Shown here piece by piece: positions 1-7,626 of a stretch of DNA of 15,176 nucleotides (the stretch's first letter is position 1; every line of letters begins with the position of its first letter). The notes beneath the pieces were generated by a model, which was not told the origin of the DNA, ran no database searches, and saw only the letters and a list, made by a program, of their open reading frames with translations. Source of the DNA: an uncultured Bacilli bacterium (lineage in GTDB: Bacteria; Bacillota_I; Bacilli_A; RFN20; CAG-826); the NCBI GenBank assembly GCA_944358755.1, contig CALVRY010000020.1:1-15176 (forward strand). The letters are read 5' to 3'. A program made the translations under genes and the position numbers.

Positions 1-335
1 TTTTCTCCACCAAATGCGAGTTCATCTTCTACATATTTTTCAATTATTTGGTGATCGGCATTTTGCAAAACGGTCCCAACTTCTCTGGACAATTCCCCTG
101 TAGTTTTACCATTAATATTTTCCCCGTTGATTAAAATTTCCCCTTCTTTTTTCCCATAAATTAAGTTAGGAATAATTCCATTCAAAAGAAAAATTAAAGT
201 GGATTTTCCTTCGCCGCTTTGTCCAGTCAATAATACGAATTCACCTTTATTAATCTTAAGATTAACATTATCTAAAATTTTGATTTTATTATCATATGAA
301 AAACTCAAATTTTTCGTTTCTATTACAACACTCAT
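1..335 (-). CDS. ECF transporter ATPase (EcfA), N-terminal part, cut by window edge
   Basis: The first 111 codons of an ABC ATPase are present and the rest lies left of the window. Walker A is GQSGEGKS at residues 38-45. The Q-loop is VLQNADHQI with Gln91. It is followed by VEDELAFGGE, the form usual in energy-coupling-factor ATPases. In ECF transporters this subunit hydrolyses ATP on the cytoplasmic face and drives EcfT. The ATG at 333-335 overlaps the TGA of the preceding ecfT-like gene by 4 bp (ATGA), so translational coupling is likely; only a poor SD (GGCGG) precedes it. Many ECF systems have two ATPases, so a second may lie further left. ECF ATPase identity is fairly certain; the substrate is unknown. 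Confidence 0.9.
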   Translation of the reverse strand, partial: MSVVIETKNLSFSYDNKIKILDNVNLKINKGEFVLLTGQSGEGKSTLIFLLNGIIPNLIYGKKEGEILINGENINGKTTGELSREVGTVLQNADHQIIEKYVEDELAFGGE

Positions 336-1012
336 AAAATAACCGCCAAAATAATGCACAAAACAATTAGTAAAATAAATAAAATATCAAAAAATCTTAT
401 ATATTCTTTCTTATATACCGAGTAATTTTTATTATGTAAGTCAAAACCTCTGGTTTCTATACTTAAAGAAAGTGTATCGCTAATATCAACAATTCTAGTT
501 ATAAAAGGTATTAAAAAAGCACGGTATAAAATTTTAGGATTTAAAACAGTAAAACTACCTCTAGCTTTCATTCCTTCTTTTACTCTTCTGCTTTCATTTA
601 ATAAAGTAGGCATAAAAGAAAAAACTATTAGCATGCCTATCGTTAAACTTCTTGGTGCCCTAATTTGAGCTAAATTTCTTGCTAATCTATCTGGTCCTAA
701 GCTTACTCCAGGTATCATGCCAACCGAAAAAGCTGCAACTCTATTTAACATACTCACGCCTTGGTCTAATCTATCTGACACTAGATACGCAATTAAAAAG
801 AACAATCCGCCGATAATAATTAAATAAATTAAACTTTTTAAGCAAACTTTATAATCGATAAACAAAAACATCATTAAATATACAGTAATCAAAAAATAGG
901 TACATTTAACGTCGTTTGCAAAAACAAGAGTAAAAATTACGATAGTTAATCCACCAACTATCGCAATTAAAGGATATAAACTTGAATATTTATAACTGAA
1001 GAAATTTTTCAT
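332..1012 (-). CDS. ECF transporter transmembrane subunit, EcfT/CbiQ family
   Basis: This is a 226-residue membrane protein with hydrophobic segments near residues 12-32, 36-52, 58-78, 122-138 and 205-226. The two coupling-helix signatures of the family are visible: KARG at 149-152 and ETRGFD at 186-191, each contacting one ATPase subunit in known EcfT proteins. Its length is at the short end of normal for the family. EcfT scaffolds the S component and transmits ATPase motion to it. The start ATG (1010-1012) overlaps the stop of the S-component gene by 4 bp, and its own stop overlaps the EcfA start by 4 bp. A modest SD (AGGTG) lies about 10 nt upstream. The neighbours on both sides make the assignment strong. 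Confidence 0.9.
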   Translation of the reverse strand: MKNFFSYKYSSLYPLIAIVGGLTIVIFTLVFANDVKCTYFLITVYLMMFLFIDYKVCLKSLIYLIIIGGLFFLIAYLVSDRLDQGVSMLNRVAAFSVGMIPGVSLGPDRLARNLAQIRAPRSLTIGMLIVFSFMPTLLNESRRVKEGMKARGSFTVLNPKILYRAFLIPFITRIVDISDTLSLSIETRGFDLHNKNYSVYKKEYIRFFDILFILLIVLCIILAVIL

Positions 1013-1704
1013 TTCTTAATAACACCTGCTTTTTTAAGTTCACGAGTGATAATAACTCCAATGAAGGCTCCGACCGCACAAAGTGCGATTACAGCAAAAC
1101 ACATTCCAATTGCGGTTCCAGCATCCGATCCGATAAATGCACTAACCGCTTGTCCTTCTTCTCCAGTAAATGAATAGAAAAATTTATACCAAAGATATAA
1201 GAATGGTAATGTAAGTGGTAAATAAAGTGTTGCAGCAAAAAAAGATGCCCAATCCGATTTATATCCTCTAAAAATAAGAATGGTTAAAGCTTCAGCAATT
1301 AGAGCACAAAGCAAAAGGCAAAAAAACATAATAGTGTTCATGAAAATTAAGACTATTCCACTGAAGAAAGACATAAACAATAAGGCACCAGGTTTTCTAA
1401 CTTTCATCATCCCGATTGCTGGAAACAATGAAAATTGCAAACCTAAGCAAATTTGTATAATTCCAAAAATAGGTATATTTGAAACTAATGGCATAAAAGC
1501 GCCTGTAAGAAGCATTATGCAAGAAATAATCGCAAGAAAAACAATATCTTTTATTTTAAATTTTTGGAAAATTTTATAATTTTCTTCTGAAATTTTAACT
1601 GTTTTTTCTTCATTTTTCGAAATTTTTTCACTATTTTGATTTTCTTCTGAACTTTTGGATAAAGTTTTCACGAGATTATCAAAGTTTTCACGCTTATTTT
1701 TCAT
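1009..1704 (-). CDS. MptD/Trep_Strep family ECF S component (substrate-binding membrane subunit)
   Basis: The protein has 231 residues. An open frame continues 49 codons further upstream, but I place the start at the ATG at 1702-1704: an SD (GGAGGA) lies just before it, and this start gives the same 11-bp overlap with the preceding gene as the other ABC junctions. Residues 1-48 form a charged, Ser/Glu/Lys-rich tail. About six hydrophobic segments follow, beginning with KFKIKDIVFLAII. The segment KVRKPGALLF and the C-terminal ELKKAGVIKK resemble the Trep_Strep (TIGR02185) family of putative ECF S components. Such subunits bind the substrate in the membrane. Substrates of this family are not settled, so none is assigned. 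Confidence 0.82.
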   Translation of the reverse strand: MKNKRENFDNLVKTLSKSSEENQNSEKISKNEEKTVKISEENYKIFQKFKIKDIVFLAIISCIMLLTGAFMPLVSNIPIFGIIQICLGLQFSLFPAIGMMKVRKPGALLFMSFFSGIVLIFMNTIMFFCLLLCALIAEALTILIFRGYKSDWASFFAATLYLPLTLPFLYLWYKFFYSFTGEEGQAVSAFIGSDAGTAIGMCFAVIALCAVGAFIGVIITRELKKAGVIKK

Positions 1705-3379
1705 CTTCAATTTCCTCCAAAGTTTTATCGTTAAATCTATAAATTCTATCTGCAATCGCCATGGTAGATTCTTTGTGGGACACAAGAATAATGGCACAAT
1801 CTTTTTTAGCTTTTTTAATCGAAGAAAGAATAATTCCTTCATTGATTGCATCTACATTACTTGTCGGTTCATCAAGAAGTAGTAATTTACTCTTTTTTAG
1901 AAAGGCTCTCGAAAGCCCTATTCTCTGCTTTTCACCACTAGAGAAATTTTCACCCATTGATGAAACAACACTTTTATATCCGTTTTCTAAAGTTTGAATA
2001 TGGCTATGAATGTTCGCCTTTCTTGTTGCAGAGATAACATCATTTAATTTTGCTTTATTATCTGCAACTTTTATGTTTTCTAAAATTGATTCATTAAATA
2101 AATATGTCGTTTGAGAGACCAAAGATACATTATCTAAAAGTGACGATGTATTAATAGTTTCTATGTCTTTACCATTATAAAGTATTTCTCCGCTATCCTT
2201 TTTATAAAACCTTAAAAGTAAATTCAAGATGGTTGATTTACCGCTTCCGGATGATCCGATAATCCCAACAATTTCGCCTTTTTTAACATGAAAATTAACA
2301 TTTTTAAGTATTTGCTCAGAACTTTTATAACTAAAATTTAAATTTTTAACTAGAAGTTCTTCGAATTCAAATTCATTTTTCCCAGCGATATCTTCAACAA
2401 CAGGTTTTTCTTCGAGTAAATTAAGCAATCTATCTCCGCTCGCAAAAGTTTGTGTAAGATTGTTAGGAAGATTTGAAATAGCCAAAACCGGACCAAAACT
2501 ACCATAAATCGCAACAAGTCCAATTATTAAATTTCCTAATTCAATTTGATTTGAATAATAAAGTAAAATGCCAACCACAAAAGAAATTACAATAAATAAA
2601 GCCGCACTTGCTTCGCTAATCGCAGAAGCAATTGCTGTTTTATTCTTTTGTGTTTTTGTAATTTTTAATAACTCATTACTTTTTTTACTAACTTCATTTT
2701 CACGATTTTTTTCGTTTCGATGAAAAACAATTTCTTTGATTCCTTTAATTGAATCTAAAAAATATGAATTAAATTTAGCCAATATTGATCTATATTGAAT
2801 TCCGCAATTTTCCATATATTTTGAATAAATAAGTGGCAAAATCATACCTATAAAGATAAATCCAAGAAGCACAACAAGAGCTAAATACCAACTTGACATA
2901 AAGCCGACAAACAAAAAGATTCCTGACGAAACCAAAATAGCAATACAAGCTGGTGAAATTGTATGAGCATAAAAAACTTCTAGAGTTTCAATGTCTGCAG
3001 TTAATAAGGATATTAAATTTCCTTTTTTATCTTCTTCAAGTTTTGCAGGAGCTAATTTTCTTAATTCTTCAAAAACTTTTTGCCTTAATATCTCAAGAAG
3101 TTTAAAAGCAATAAAATGGTTAAAATATTGTTCTAAATATCTTAAAAGTCCTCTAGCTGCTCCAAAAGCAACTACTAAACCAATTATCCACTCATAGCTG
3201 AGCATAATATTAACGCCCAAAAATTTAGCAATTCCTAAAGATCCAAAAATTGTAACAGCCATTGAACACGCAAAACCAAATGTGCCATTAATTACTGCAA
3301 GAATCATTACAAAAGCAAATTTATCTAGCAAACTAATCAATTTGCCCATTATTACTAAGCCATTTCTTCTAGTTTGCAT
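1694..3379 (-). CDS. ABC half-transporter, fused membrane and ATPase domains (CydC-like partner)
   Basis: The protein has 561 residues when started at the ATG at 3377-3379, which has SD GGAGAGG 6 nt upstream; the frame is open further up but runs inside the previous gene. Six membrane segments occupy roughly residues 20-300 and the ATPase domain follows. Walker A is GSSGSGKS (375-382), the Q-loop has Gln423, Walker B is LLLLDE (499-504) and the switch His is 535. The signature is FSSGE (479-483) rather than LSGGQ, a substitution in one half as in many heterodimeric ABC proteins. It overlaps both neighbours by 11 bp. It probably pairs with the protein encoded at 3369-5114. The fold is exporter type; whether it exports or imports cannot be read from sequence. 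Confidence 0.9.
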   Translation of the reverse strand: MQTRRNGLVIMGKLISLLDKFAFVMILAVINGTFGFACSMAVTIFGSLGIAKFLGVNIMLSYEWIIGLVVAFGAARGLLRYLEQYFNHFIAFKLLEILRQKVFEELRKLAPAKLEEDKKGNLISLLTADIETLEVFYAHTISPACIAILVSSGIFLFVGFMSSWYLALVVLLGFIFIGMILPLIYSKYMENCGIQYRSILAKFNSYFLDSIKGIKEIVFHRNEKNRENEVSKKSNELLKITKTQKNKTAIASAISEASAALFIVISFVVGILLYYSNQIELGNLIIGLVAIYGSFGPVLAISNLPNNLTQTFASGDRLLNLLEEKPVVEDIAGKNEFEFEELLVKNLNFSYKSSEQILKNVNFHVKKGEIVGIIGSSGSGKSTILNLLLRFYKKDSGEILYNGKDIETINTSSLLDNVSLVSQTTYLFNESILENIKVADNKAKLNDVISATRKANIHSHIQTLENGYKSVVSSMGENFSSGEKQRIGLSRAFLKKSKLLLLDEPTSNVDAINEGIILSSIKKAKKDCAIILVSHKESTMAIADRIYRFNDKTLEEIEDEK

Positions 3380-5114
3380 ATTTAACCTCTCCATTTGAGA
3401 ATTTATAACCATTTTCGAGTTCTTTTTGTGTGTTGTATAACTTAGCGTATTCGCCATTAAGTTTTAAAAGTTCTTGATGCGTTCCTTTTTCTAAGATTTC
3501 ACCAAATTCTAAATAATAAATCTCACCTGCATTTTTAACGTTCTCAAGGCGGTGCGAAATCAAAATTACAGAATGTTTTTTTGAAATCTCTATTATGTTT
3601 TCCATGATGATTGTTTCGCTTTCAATATCAATATTCGATGTTGCTTCATCAAAAATATAAATTTCTTTAGGTCTTATTAAATTAATCGCTAAAGCAAGTC
3701 TTTGTCTCTCACCTCCAGAAATATTTGTAGAGTCTTCATTAATAACATTATCCAATCCATTACCAAGAAGTATTTTTTCTAAATTAACCTTTTCAATCGC
3801 ATGAATAATTTCTTTGTGAGTTAAATTTTGATTAGCGATTAAAAAATTATTTCTAATTGAATCGTTAAAAATATAAGTAGATGAAGATACTAAGGCAATT
3901 TTTGAATAATAAGAGCTTCTAGAATAATCGAAAATAGGTTTTTCTCCAATCAAAATTTCTCCTTTAGTCGGGATATTTTCACCTGTTATCAAACTTACAA
4001 TAGTTGATTTTCCACATCCAGAAGGGCCAACAATAGCAGTAAATTTGCCAGGTTCAAACTTCATATTAATGTGTTTTAAAGCAAAAGAATTGCTATCACT
4101 ATATTTAAAAGAAACATCTTTTAATTCAATTTTAGTGTTTTTAATTTCTTCTTTCCCCCACTTTACATCATCAATCTTTAATAATTCTGCAAGTTTTTTA
4201 CCAGCACTTACTCCGTTCATCGCAACATGGAATGCACTACCTAAAGTCCTTAATGGTAAGAAAAATTCAACTGCTATTAAAATTAAGAATAGACCCATTA
4301 TAGGATTTAAACTTGAGTTAACTATTTGGAAAATTGTAAGTCCAATTCCAATTCCTGCTCCACAAAAAGCAACTAAATCCATAATTGTTGTGCTAGCAAG
4401 TTGCATAATTAAAACTTTCATCGTAATTTTTCTAAATTCTTCCGATTTATTGTGCATTTTTTCAGAATAAATTCCATCTGCTTTATAAATTTTCAGTTCC
4501 TTTAAACCTTGGATGCAATCTAAAAAGCTATCGCCCATACTAATATATTTTCCCCAATATTTGGCGAATACTTTCTTAGCGTATTTGCTAACTACAACAA
4601 TTGAAATAGGAATCAAAGGCACACAACAAAGCAAAACTAAGCTGACTTCCCAAGAAATAAAGACATTAACTAAAAATAAAATTAATGGTGCAATCATCGA
4701 ATAGAAAAATTGAGGGAGATAAGTTGAATAATACAAATCAAGTTGCTCAATACCTTCAATACAAATTTGAGATAATCCTGCAATTTTTATATCTCCCTGA
4801 CTTCTTGTGCCTAGGAAAAGTATCTTTTTGTAGGCTTTATCTCTAATATCTTTTTTAACATCTCTACCTAATTTATCTTTAATTTTTCCCGTTGTAATTG
4901 TAATTACCAATCTGCCAAATATTGAAGTTATTAAACCTAAAGCAACATAGGTGAAATTAATCACATCTAAGTATTTATATAAAATGTAAATTCCACCACA
5001 AATTGAAGCAGTTATTCCAATATTAAAAATTAATCCTAAAATCATTAAAGAAACAACGATAAAAATGTATTTTTTGTTTTTTCCTAATAGTTTAAATAAT
5101 TCTTTATCTATCAT
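3369..5114 (-). CDS. ABC half-transporter, fused membrane and ATPase domains (CydD-like partner)
   Basis: The protein has 581 residues. The ATG at 5112-5114 has a strong SD (AAAGGAGG). Membrane segments lie near residues 16-36, 52-74, 135-175 and 235-290. The stretch GIEQLDLYYSTYLPQ (121-135) is CydD-like. In the ATPase domain, Walker A is GPSGCGKS (363-370), the signature ISGGE (465-469), Walker B IYIFDE (485-490) and the switch His 521. The usual Q-loop glutamine is missing: the segment reads ALVSSSTYIF near residue 411 where ALVSQ is expected, while the partner keeps Gln. The gene overlaps the upstream Cys-rich gene and the downstream half-transporter by 11 bp each, so the two ABC proteins probably form a heterodimer. 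CydDC itself moves thiols or heme; that substrate is only a suggestion here. Confidence 0.9.
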   Translation of the reverse strand: MIDKELFKLLGKNKKYIFIVVSLMILGLIFNIGITASICGGIYILYKYLDVINFTYVALGLITSIFGRLVITITTGKIKDKLGRDVKKDIRDKAYKKILFLGTRSQGDIKIAGLSQICIEGIEQLDLYYSTYLPQFFYSMIAPLILFLVNVFISWEVSLVLLCCVPLIPISIVVVSKYAKKVFAKYWGKYISMGDSFLDCIQGLKELKIYKADGIYSEKMHNKSEEFRKITMKVLIMQLASTTIMDLVAFCGAGIGIGLTIFQIVNSSLNPIMGLFLILIAVEFFLPLRTLGSAFHVAMNGVSAGKKLAELLKIDDVKWGKEEIKNTKIELKDVSFKYSDSNSFALKHINMKFEPGKFTAIVGPSGCGKSTIVSLITGENIPTKGEILIGEKPIFDYSRSSYYSKIALVSSSTYIFNDSIRNNFLIANQNLTHKEIIHAIEKVNLEKILLGNGLDNVINEDSTNISGGERQRLALAINLIRPKEIYIFDEATSNIDIESETIIMENIIEISKKHSVILISHRLENVKNAGEIYYLEFGEILEKGTHQELLKLNGEYAKLYNTQKELENGYKFSNGEVKYAN

Positions 5115-5469
5115 TTTTTCGTTCCTCCTTTTTCTTTTCGATTTTTGCTAGCTTTCGTTTTTCTCTATTTGTTTCGTAAACATGTCTAAAAGCAATTATA
5201 GGATGTTCAAAAATCATTCTTGGTCCACTAAACCTCATAACGTCTCTTATTTTTTCTCTCATTTTTGGCTCATAACAGTGGATTTTACAATTTGAACAAA
5301 AAGGTTTGTTCTTTTTCCAAGGGCAAACAGAACGTCTATATTTAACATAATTCAAAAGTTCGTCACACTCTTCACATAAGTGACCGTTTTTAATGTTATG
5401 TTTTTTGTGACAATACTTTTTAATCATCAATTCAACAACTTCTATTTCTTTTTCCTTAGATAAATTCAT
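5104..5469 (-). CDS. Cys-rich YgbA-like 'nitrous oxide-stimulated promoter' family protein
   Basis: The protein has 121 residues, starting at the ATG at 5467-5469. An upstream TTG (5490) is rejected because it lies about at the expected transcript start. Seven cysteines sit at 20, 32, 35, 49, 58, 61 and 65, including CEEC and CSNC pairs, followed by MRFSGPRMIFEHP (78-90) and a Lys/Glu-rich C-terminal tail. This pattern matches the family named after E. coli YgbA (PF11756), associated with the response to nitric-oxide stress. The cysteines suggest metal or Fe-S binding; no enzyme activity is established from sequence. It is the first gene of the transporter operon and overlaps the next gene by 11 bp, tying its job to the transporters. 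There is no clear SD (ACAAGATTAACT before the ATG). Confidence 0.8.
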   Translation of the reverse strand: MNLSKEKEIEVVELMIKKYCHKKHNIKNGHLCEECDELLNYVKYRRSVCPWKKNKPFCSNCKIHCYEPKMREKIRDVMRFSGPRMIFEHPIIAFRHVYETNREKRKLAKIEKKKEERKNDR

Positions 5470-5488
5470 AGTTAATCTTGTATAACCC

Positions 5489-5545
5489 AACTAATATTAT
5501 ATTTAAAAGTTAGTTATGTCAAACTTAATTATATATGACTAACTT
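5489..5545. promoter_or_regulatory. Inverted-repeat operator candidate over the transporter-operon promoter
   Basis: On the plus strand AAGTTAGTTAT (5507-5517) is mirrored by ATGACTAACTT (5535-5545), matching at 10 of 11 positions, with 17 nt between. A third half-site, AACTAA (5489-5494), forms a second pair with TTAGTT (5510-5515). One arm fills most of the -35/-10 spacer and another touches the -10 box. Three related half-sites on a strong promoter suggest binding of a dimeric repressor. No known regulator consensus is recognised with confidence, and the AT-richness makes chance matches possible. Confidence 0.5.
5494..5522 (-). promoter_or_regulatory. Sigma-A-type promoter of the six-gene transporter operon
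   Basis: Read on the minus strand, a perfect TTGACA (-35, plus 5517-5522) is followed after exactly 17 nt by TAATAT (-10, plus 5494-5499). An overlapping TATAAT at 5496-5501 has a 15-nt spacer. A transcript starting about 7 nt downstream (near 5487) would leave a leader of under 20 nt before the ATG at 5469. It is the best promoter in the window. Confidence 0.75.
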
Positions 5546-5565
5546 ACTACTAATTTTTACTGCCA

Positions 5566-5589
5566 AAGTTTAATTTCAGCTGAAAACTT
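5566..5589. repeat. Hairpin at the end of the second DUF3137 gene
   Basis: AAGTTT (5566-5571) pairs with AAACTT (5584-5589), and TTTCAGCTGAAA (5574-5585) is itself a 12-bp palindrome; the structure overlaps the stop codon at 5588. On the minus strand it is not followed by a T run (TGGCAGTAAAAATT), so it is a poor intrinsic terminator. It might still protect a transcript end. Nothing else recognisable lies between 5523 and 5587 beyond the inverted repeat. Confidence 0.3.
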
Positions 5590-6610
5590 ATAAATTGTAG
5601 AAATTACTAAATATTAAATCTGCTATTACATTATATTTAGAAAGAGTATGATTTATTAAATTATATGCGGATTTTGCGGTGATTTTATTATTTTTAGATA
5701 TTTTATTTATGTTTATTTTCTCATCTGAGAAAGCAAGAACTAAAAAATCTTCCATGAATATCATAATAAATCCATTTTTTAGTAAATCATTAATTTCATT
5801 AATCGTTTGAATCATTAAAGGTTTTATTGCAACAAAACCTTCAGATAAATCACTTGCATAAAAATTATATTTTTCATTAGCTTTAATATCTTCTGTTTCA
5901 AATTTATTCGAATTAGAAAACTTACTTGAAAGAGGTGTAAAGAATTTTTTACTTCTAACTTCTACTATGCTTTTTGAATATTTTCTAATATTTGGAAAAA
6001 CCATTATTGTTCCATTAAATCCTTTGCTTAATAGACTTTTGTCTTGTGCTTTTTGAGCAAGCGTTATTAAAGAAATAAATGCTCCACTAAATATTCCTCC
6101 TTCCAAAGTAATTAAGCCAAGTTGAATTAATTCTTTAATATTATTCGAAGAAGAAATTTCTAAAATTGATAAGTTTCCTTTGTCTTTACTTACTAAAAGT
6201 TTTTCACCACCCTTTTCGGCATCGAATGGACAAACATCAAATTCTTTTAAAATATTAGACGAAACAGAGCCATAAGGTTGATAAATTACTCTTCCTTTAA
6301 AGGATTCATTAATAGCTTGCTTAATTAAAATTTTCTTAACTTCTTGATCTTTACTTTTATCGCTTTGAATAAAAATAGGTGTAATCAATCCACAAATTAA
6401 AACAATTGAACCAAAAGTAATAAGAATAACAAATCCATCTTCGCCGTTTTGGATTAAAAAAACGATACCTAAAGTAAGCATTAATATGCCTGTCAAAACA
6501 ATTGCTGTTGCGACAGAAATTAAAATTTTCGCTTTTTTGGTAAAAACATATTTTTCAGGTAATTTAGAAATTTCTTCTTTTGATAAAAATTTATTTTTCT
6601 CTTTCTTCAT
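5588..6610 (-). CDS. DUF3137-like two-helix membrane protein (second copy)
   Basis: The protein has 340 residues. After a charged N-terminus, two membrane helices lie near residues 30-53 and 60-82, followed by a soluble domain of about 255 residues. The pattern FKGRV (near 107) ... FNGTIMVFPN ... NEKYNFYASD ... GFIMIFMEDFLVLAF resembles DUF3137, where an F-x-G strand is followed by a 'vya-D' segment and a beta strand that ends in hydrophobic residues. DUF3137 has no known function. It starts 2 nt after the stop of the gene encoded at 6613-7575, a distant paralogue with the same layout. The SD is weak. The proteins may act as a pair in the membrane. No catalytic motif is seen. Confidence 0.65.
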   Translation of the reverse strand: MKKEKNKFLSKEEISKLPEKYVFTKKAKILISVATAIVLTGILMLTLGIVFLIQNGEDGFVILITFGSIVLICGLITPIFIQSDKSKDQEVKKILIKQAINESFKGRVIYQPYGSVSSNILKEFDVCPFDAEKGGEKLLVSKDKGNLSILEISSSNNIKELIQLGLITLEGGIFSGAFISLITLAQKAQDKSLLSKGFNGTIMVFPNIRKYSKSIVEVRSKKFFTPLSSKFSNSNKFETEDIKANEKYNFYASDLSEGFVAIKPLMIQTINEINDLLKNGFIMIFMEDFLVLAFSDEKININKISKNNKITAKSAYNLINHTLSKYNVIADLIFSNFYNL

Positions 6611-6612
6611 AA

Positions 6613-7575
6613 CTACTCTTTTACTAAATCTTCGATTACTCTATTTATCGAAAAATACATAGATGCGTTCTTAGAATAAACTTGATAAATATTTTCTGCA
6701 TCTCTAACTAAATCTTTTTTAGGAGTTACAAAAGTATCTCTAATTAAAAAATAAGCCACATTATTTTTTAGTATTAAAATTATGTTTTTTTCGGCATTTT
6801 TTAAAAAAACTAGGTCTTTTTTTAATTTTTCCCCAATTAATATATAAAAACTAGTACTTTTTGCATAAATTCTATAGGTTTTTGCAAAAAAGTCCTGGTT
6901 TTTTATTAAATTTTCATCAGAAAAATACAATGAATTTCCACTTAAAGGTGAATTCGAACGGATTTCAATTGGATAAGATAAGTTTAAATTTATGTTTTTT
7001 ATAATCACTAATAATCCTTTAAAGTCAGTTGCAAAGCCGATATTATTGTTGCCAACATAAGCTTTTCCATCAACTTTAAACATTTCACTTATTAAACGAT
7101 TTTGGGAATTTAATGGTGTAGATTTTAAAATATTAATAAGTTGAATTTCGCTATTTCCTTTTTTAAATTCATAACTTTCATCTAAAACACTATCTATTAA
7201 AACATTCATTATTTCTTCGTCTTGCAAAATAGTGTTTTTTATTTTTCTTAATTCAACATTCTTAAAATTATCTACGACAAAGTTATCAACTATCGAACGG
7301 TAAATCATCTTTTCGTAAACCTTTTTGTTTAACTTTCTTGTTAAAGCAAAAATTAAAAAAAAGATAATCCCAGAAACAAGTAAAGGTGCACCTACATAAA
7401 GAAGGATAATATTTTCTTCAATTTCAAGACCGCCAATAAGGCATAAAACAAATCCCGCAAACGTTAAAAAGAATCCTAATATAATAAATAAAGGACTTAA
7501 TTTTAAAAAATAGCGAGGTTTTGCAAGCTTTTTTTCTTCTTCAAGGGTAAACGGTACTGATTTATCTTTATTCAT
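6613..7575 (-). CDS. DUF3137-like two-helix membrane protein (first copy)
   Basis: The protein has 320 residues from the ATG at 7573-7575; a TTG two codons upstream is the alternative. Two membrane helices occupy about residues 28-50 and 57-78. The soluble part contains DFKGLLVIIKN, FFAKTYRIYAKSTSFYILI and KNNVAYFLI, in the order and spacing of DUF3137. Overall layout matches its downstream neighbour, but the two have diverged far, so the duplication is old. It lies 45 nt after mntP, but it may also have its own promoter: TGGTAATAT (extended -10) sits 10 nt before the ATG with no SD in between. Its function is unknown. DUF3137 family membership is inferred from motif pattern only. Confidence 0.68.
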   Translation of the reverse strand: MNKDKSVPFTLEEEKKLAKPRYFLKLSPLFIILGFFLTFAGFVLCLIGGLEIEENIILLYVGAPLLVSGIIFFLIFALTRKLNKKVYEKMIYRSIVDNFVVDNFKNVELRKIKNTILQDEEIMNVLIDSVLDESYEFKKGNSEIQLINILKSTPLNSQNRLISEMFKVDGKAYVGNNNIGFATDFKGLLVIIKNINLNLSYPIEIRSNSPLSGNSLYFSDENLIKNQDFFAKTYRIYAKSTSFYILIGEKLKKDLVFLKNAEKNIILILKNNVAYFLIRDTFVTPKKDLVRDAENIYQVYSKNASMYFSINRVIEDLVKE

Positions 7576-7585
7576 AGACAAATCT

Positions 7586-7594
7586 ATATTACCA
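7586..7594 (-). promoter_or_regulatory. Extended -10 box before the DUF3137 pair
   Basis: The minus strand reads TGGTAATAT, an extended -10 (TG-n-TAATAT), with the last base 10 nt before the ATG at 7575. No good -35 is visible; AGTTCA lies 17 nt upstream. If used, the transcript would begin within about 3 nt of the ATG. Confidence 0.4.
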
Positions 7595-7626
7595 CATTTT
7601 AGTTATTATGAACTGAATAATTAAAT

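Noticed and set aside
332..1012. Recoded UGA (Trp) as in Mycoplasma
   Set aside because: TGA ends both the S component and EcfT in the ATGA overlaps and Trp is always TGG, so the standard code is used.
4045..4470. Open frame of 141 codons on the plus strand, the longest there
   Set aside because: It lies antisense to a well-supported ABC transporter gene, has no family resemblance and no SD. The other plus-strand frames (1280-1579, 1655-1882, 1761-1997, 2991-3197, 4513-4704, 10254-10508) are the same kind of shadow.
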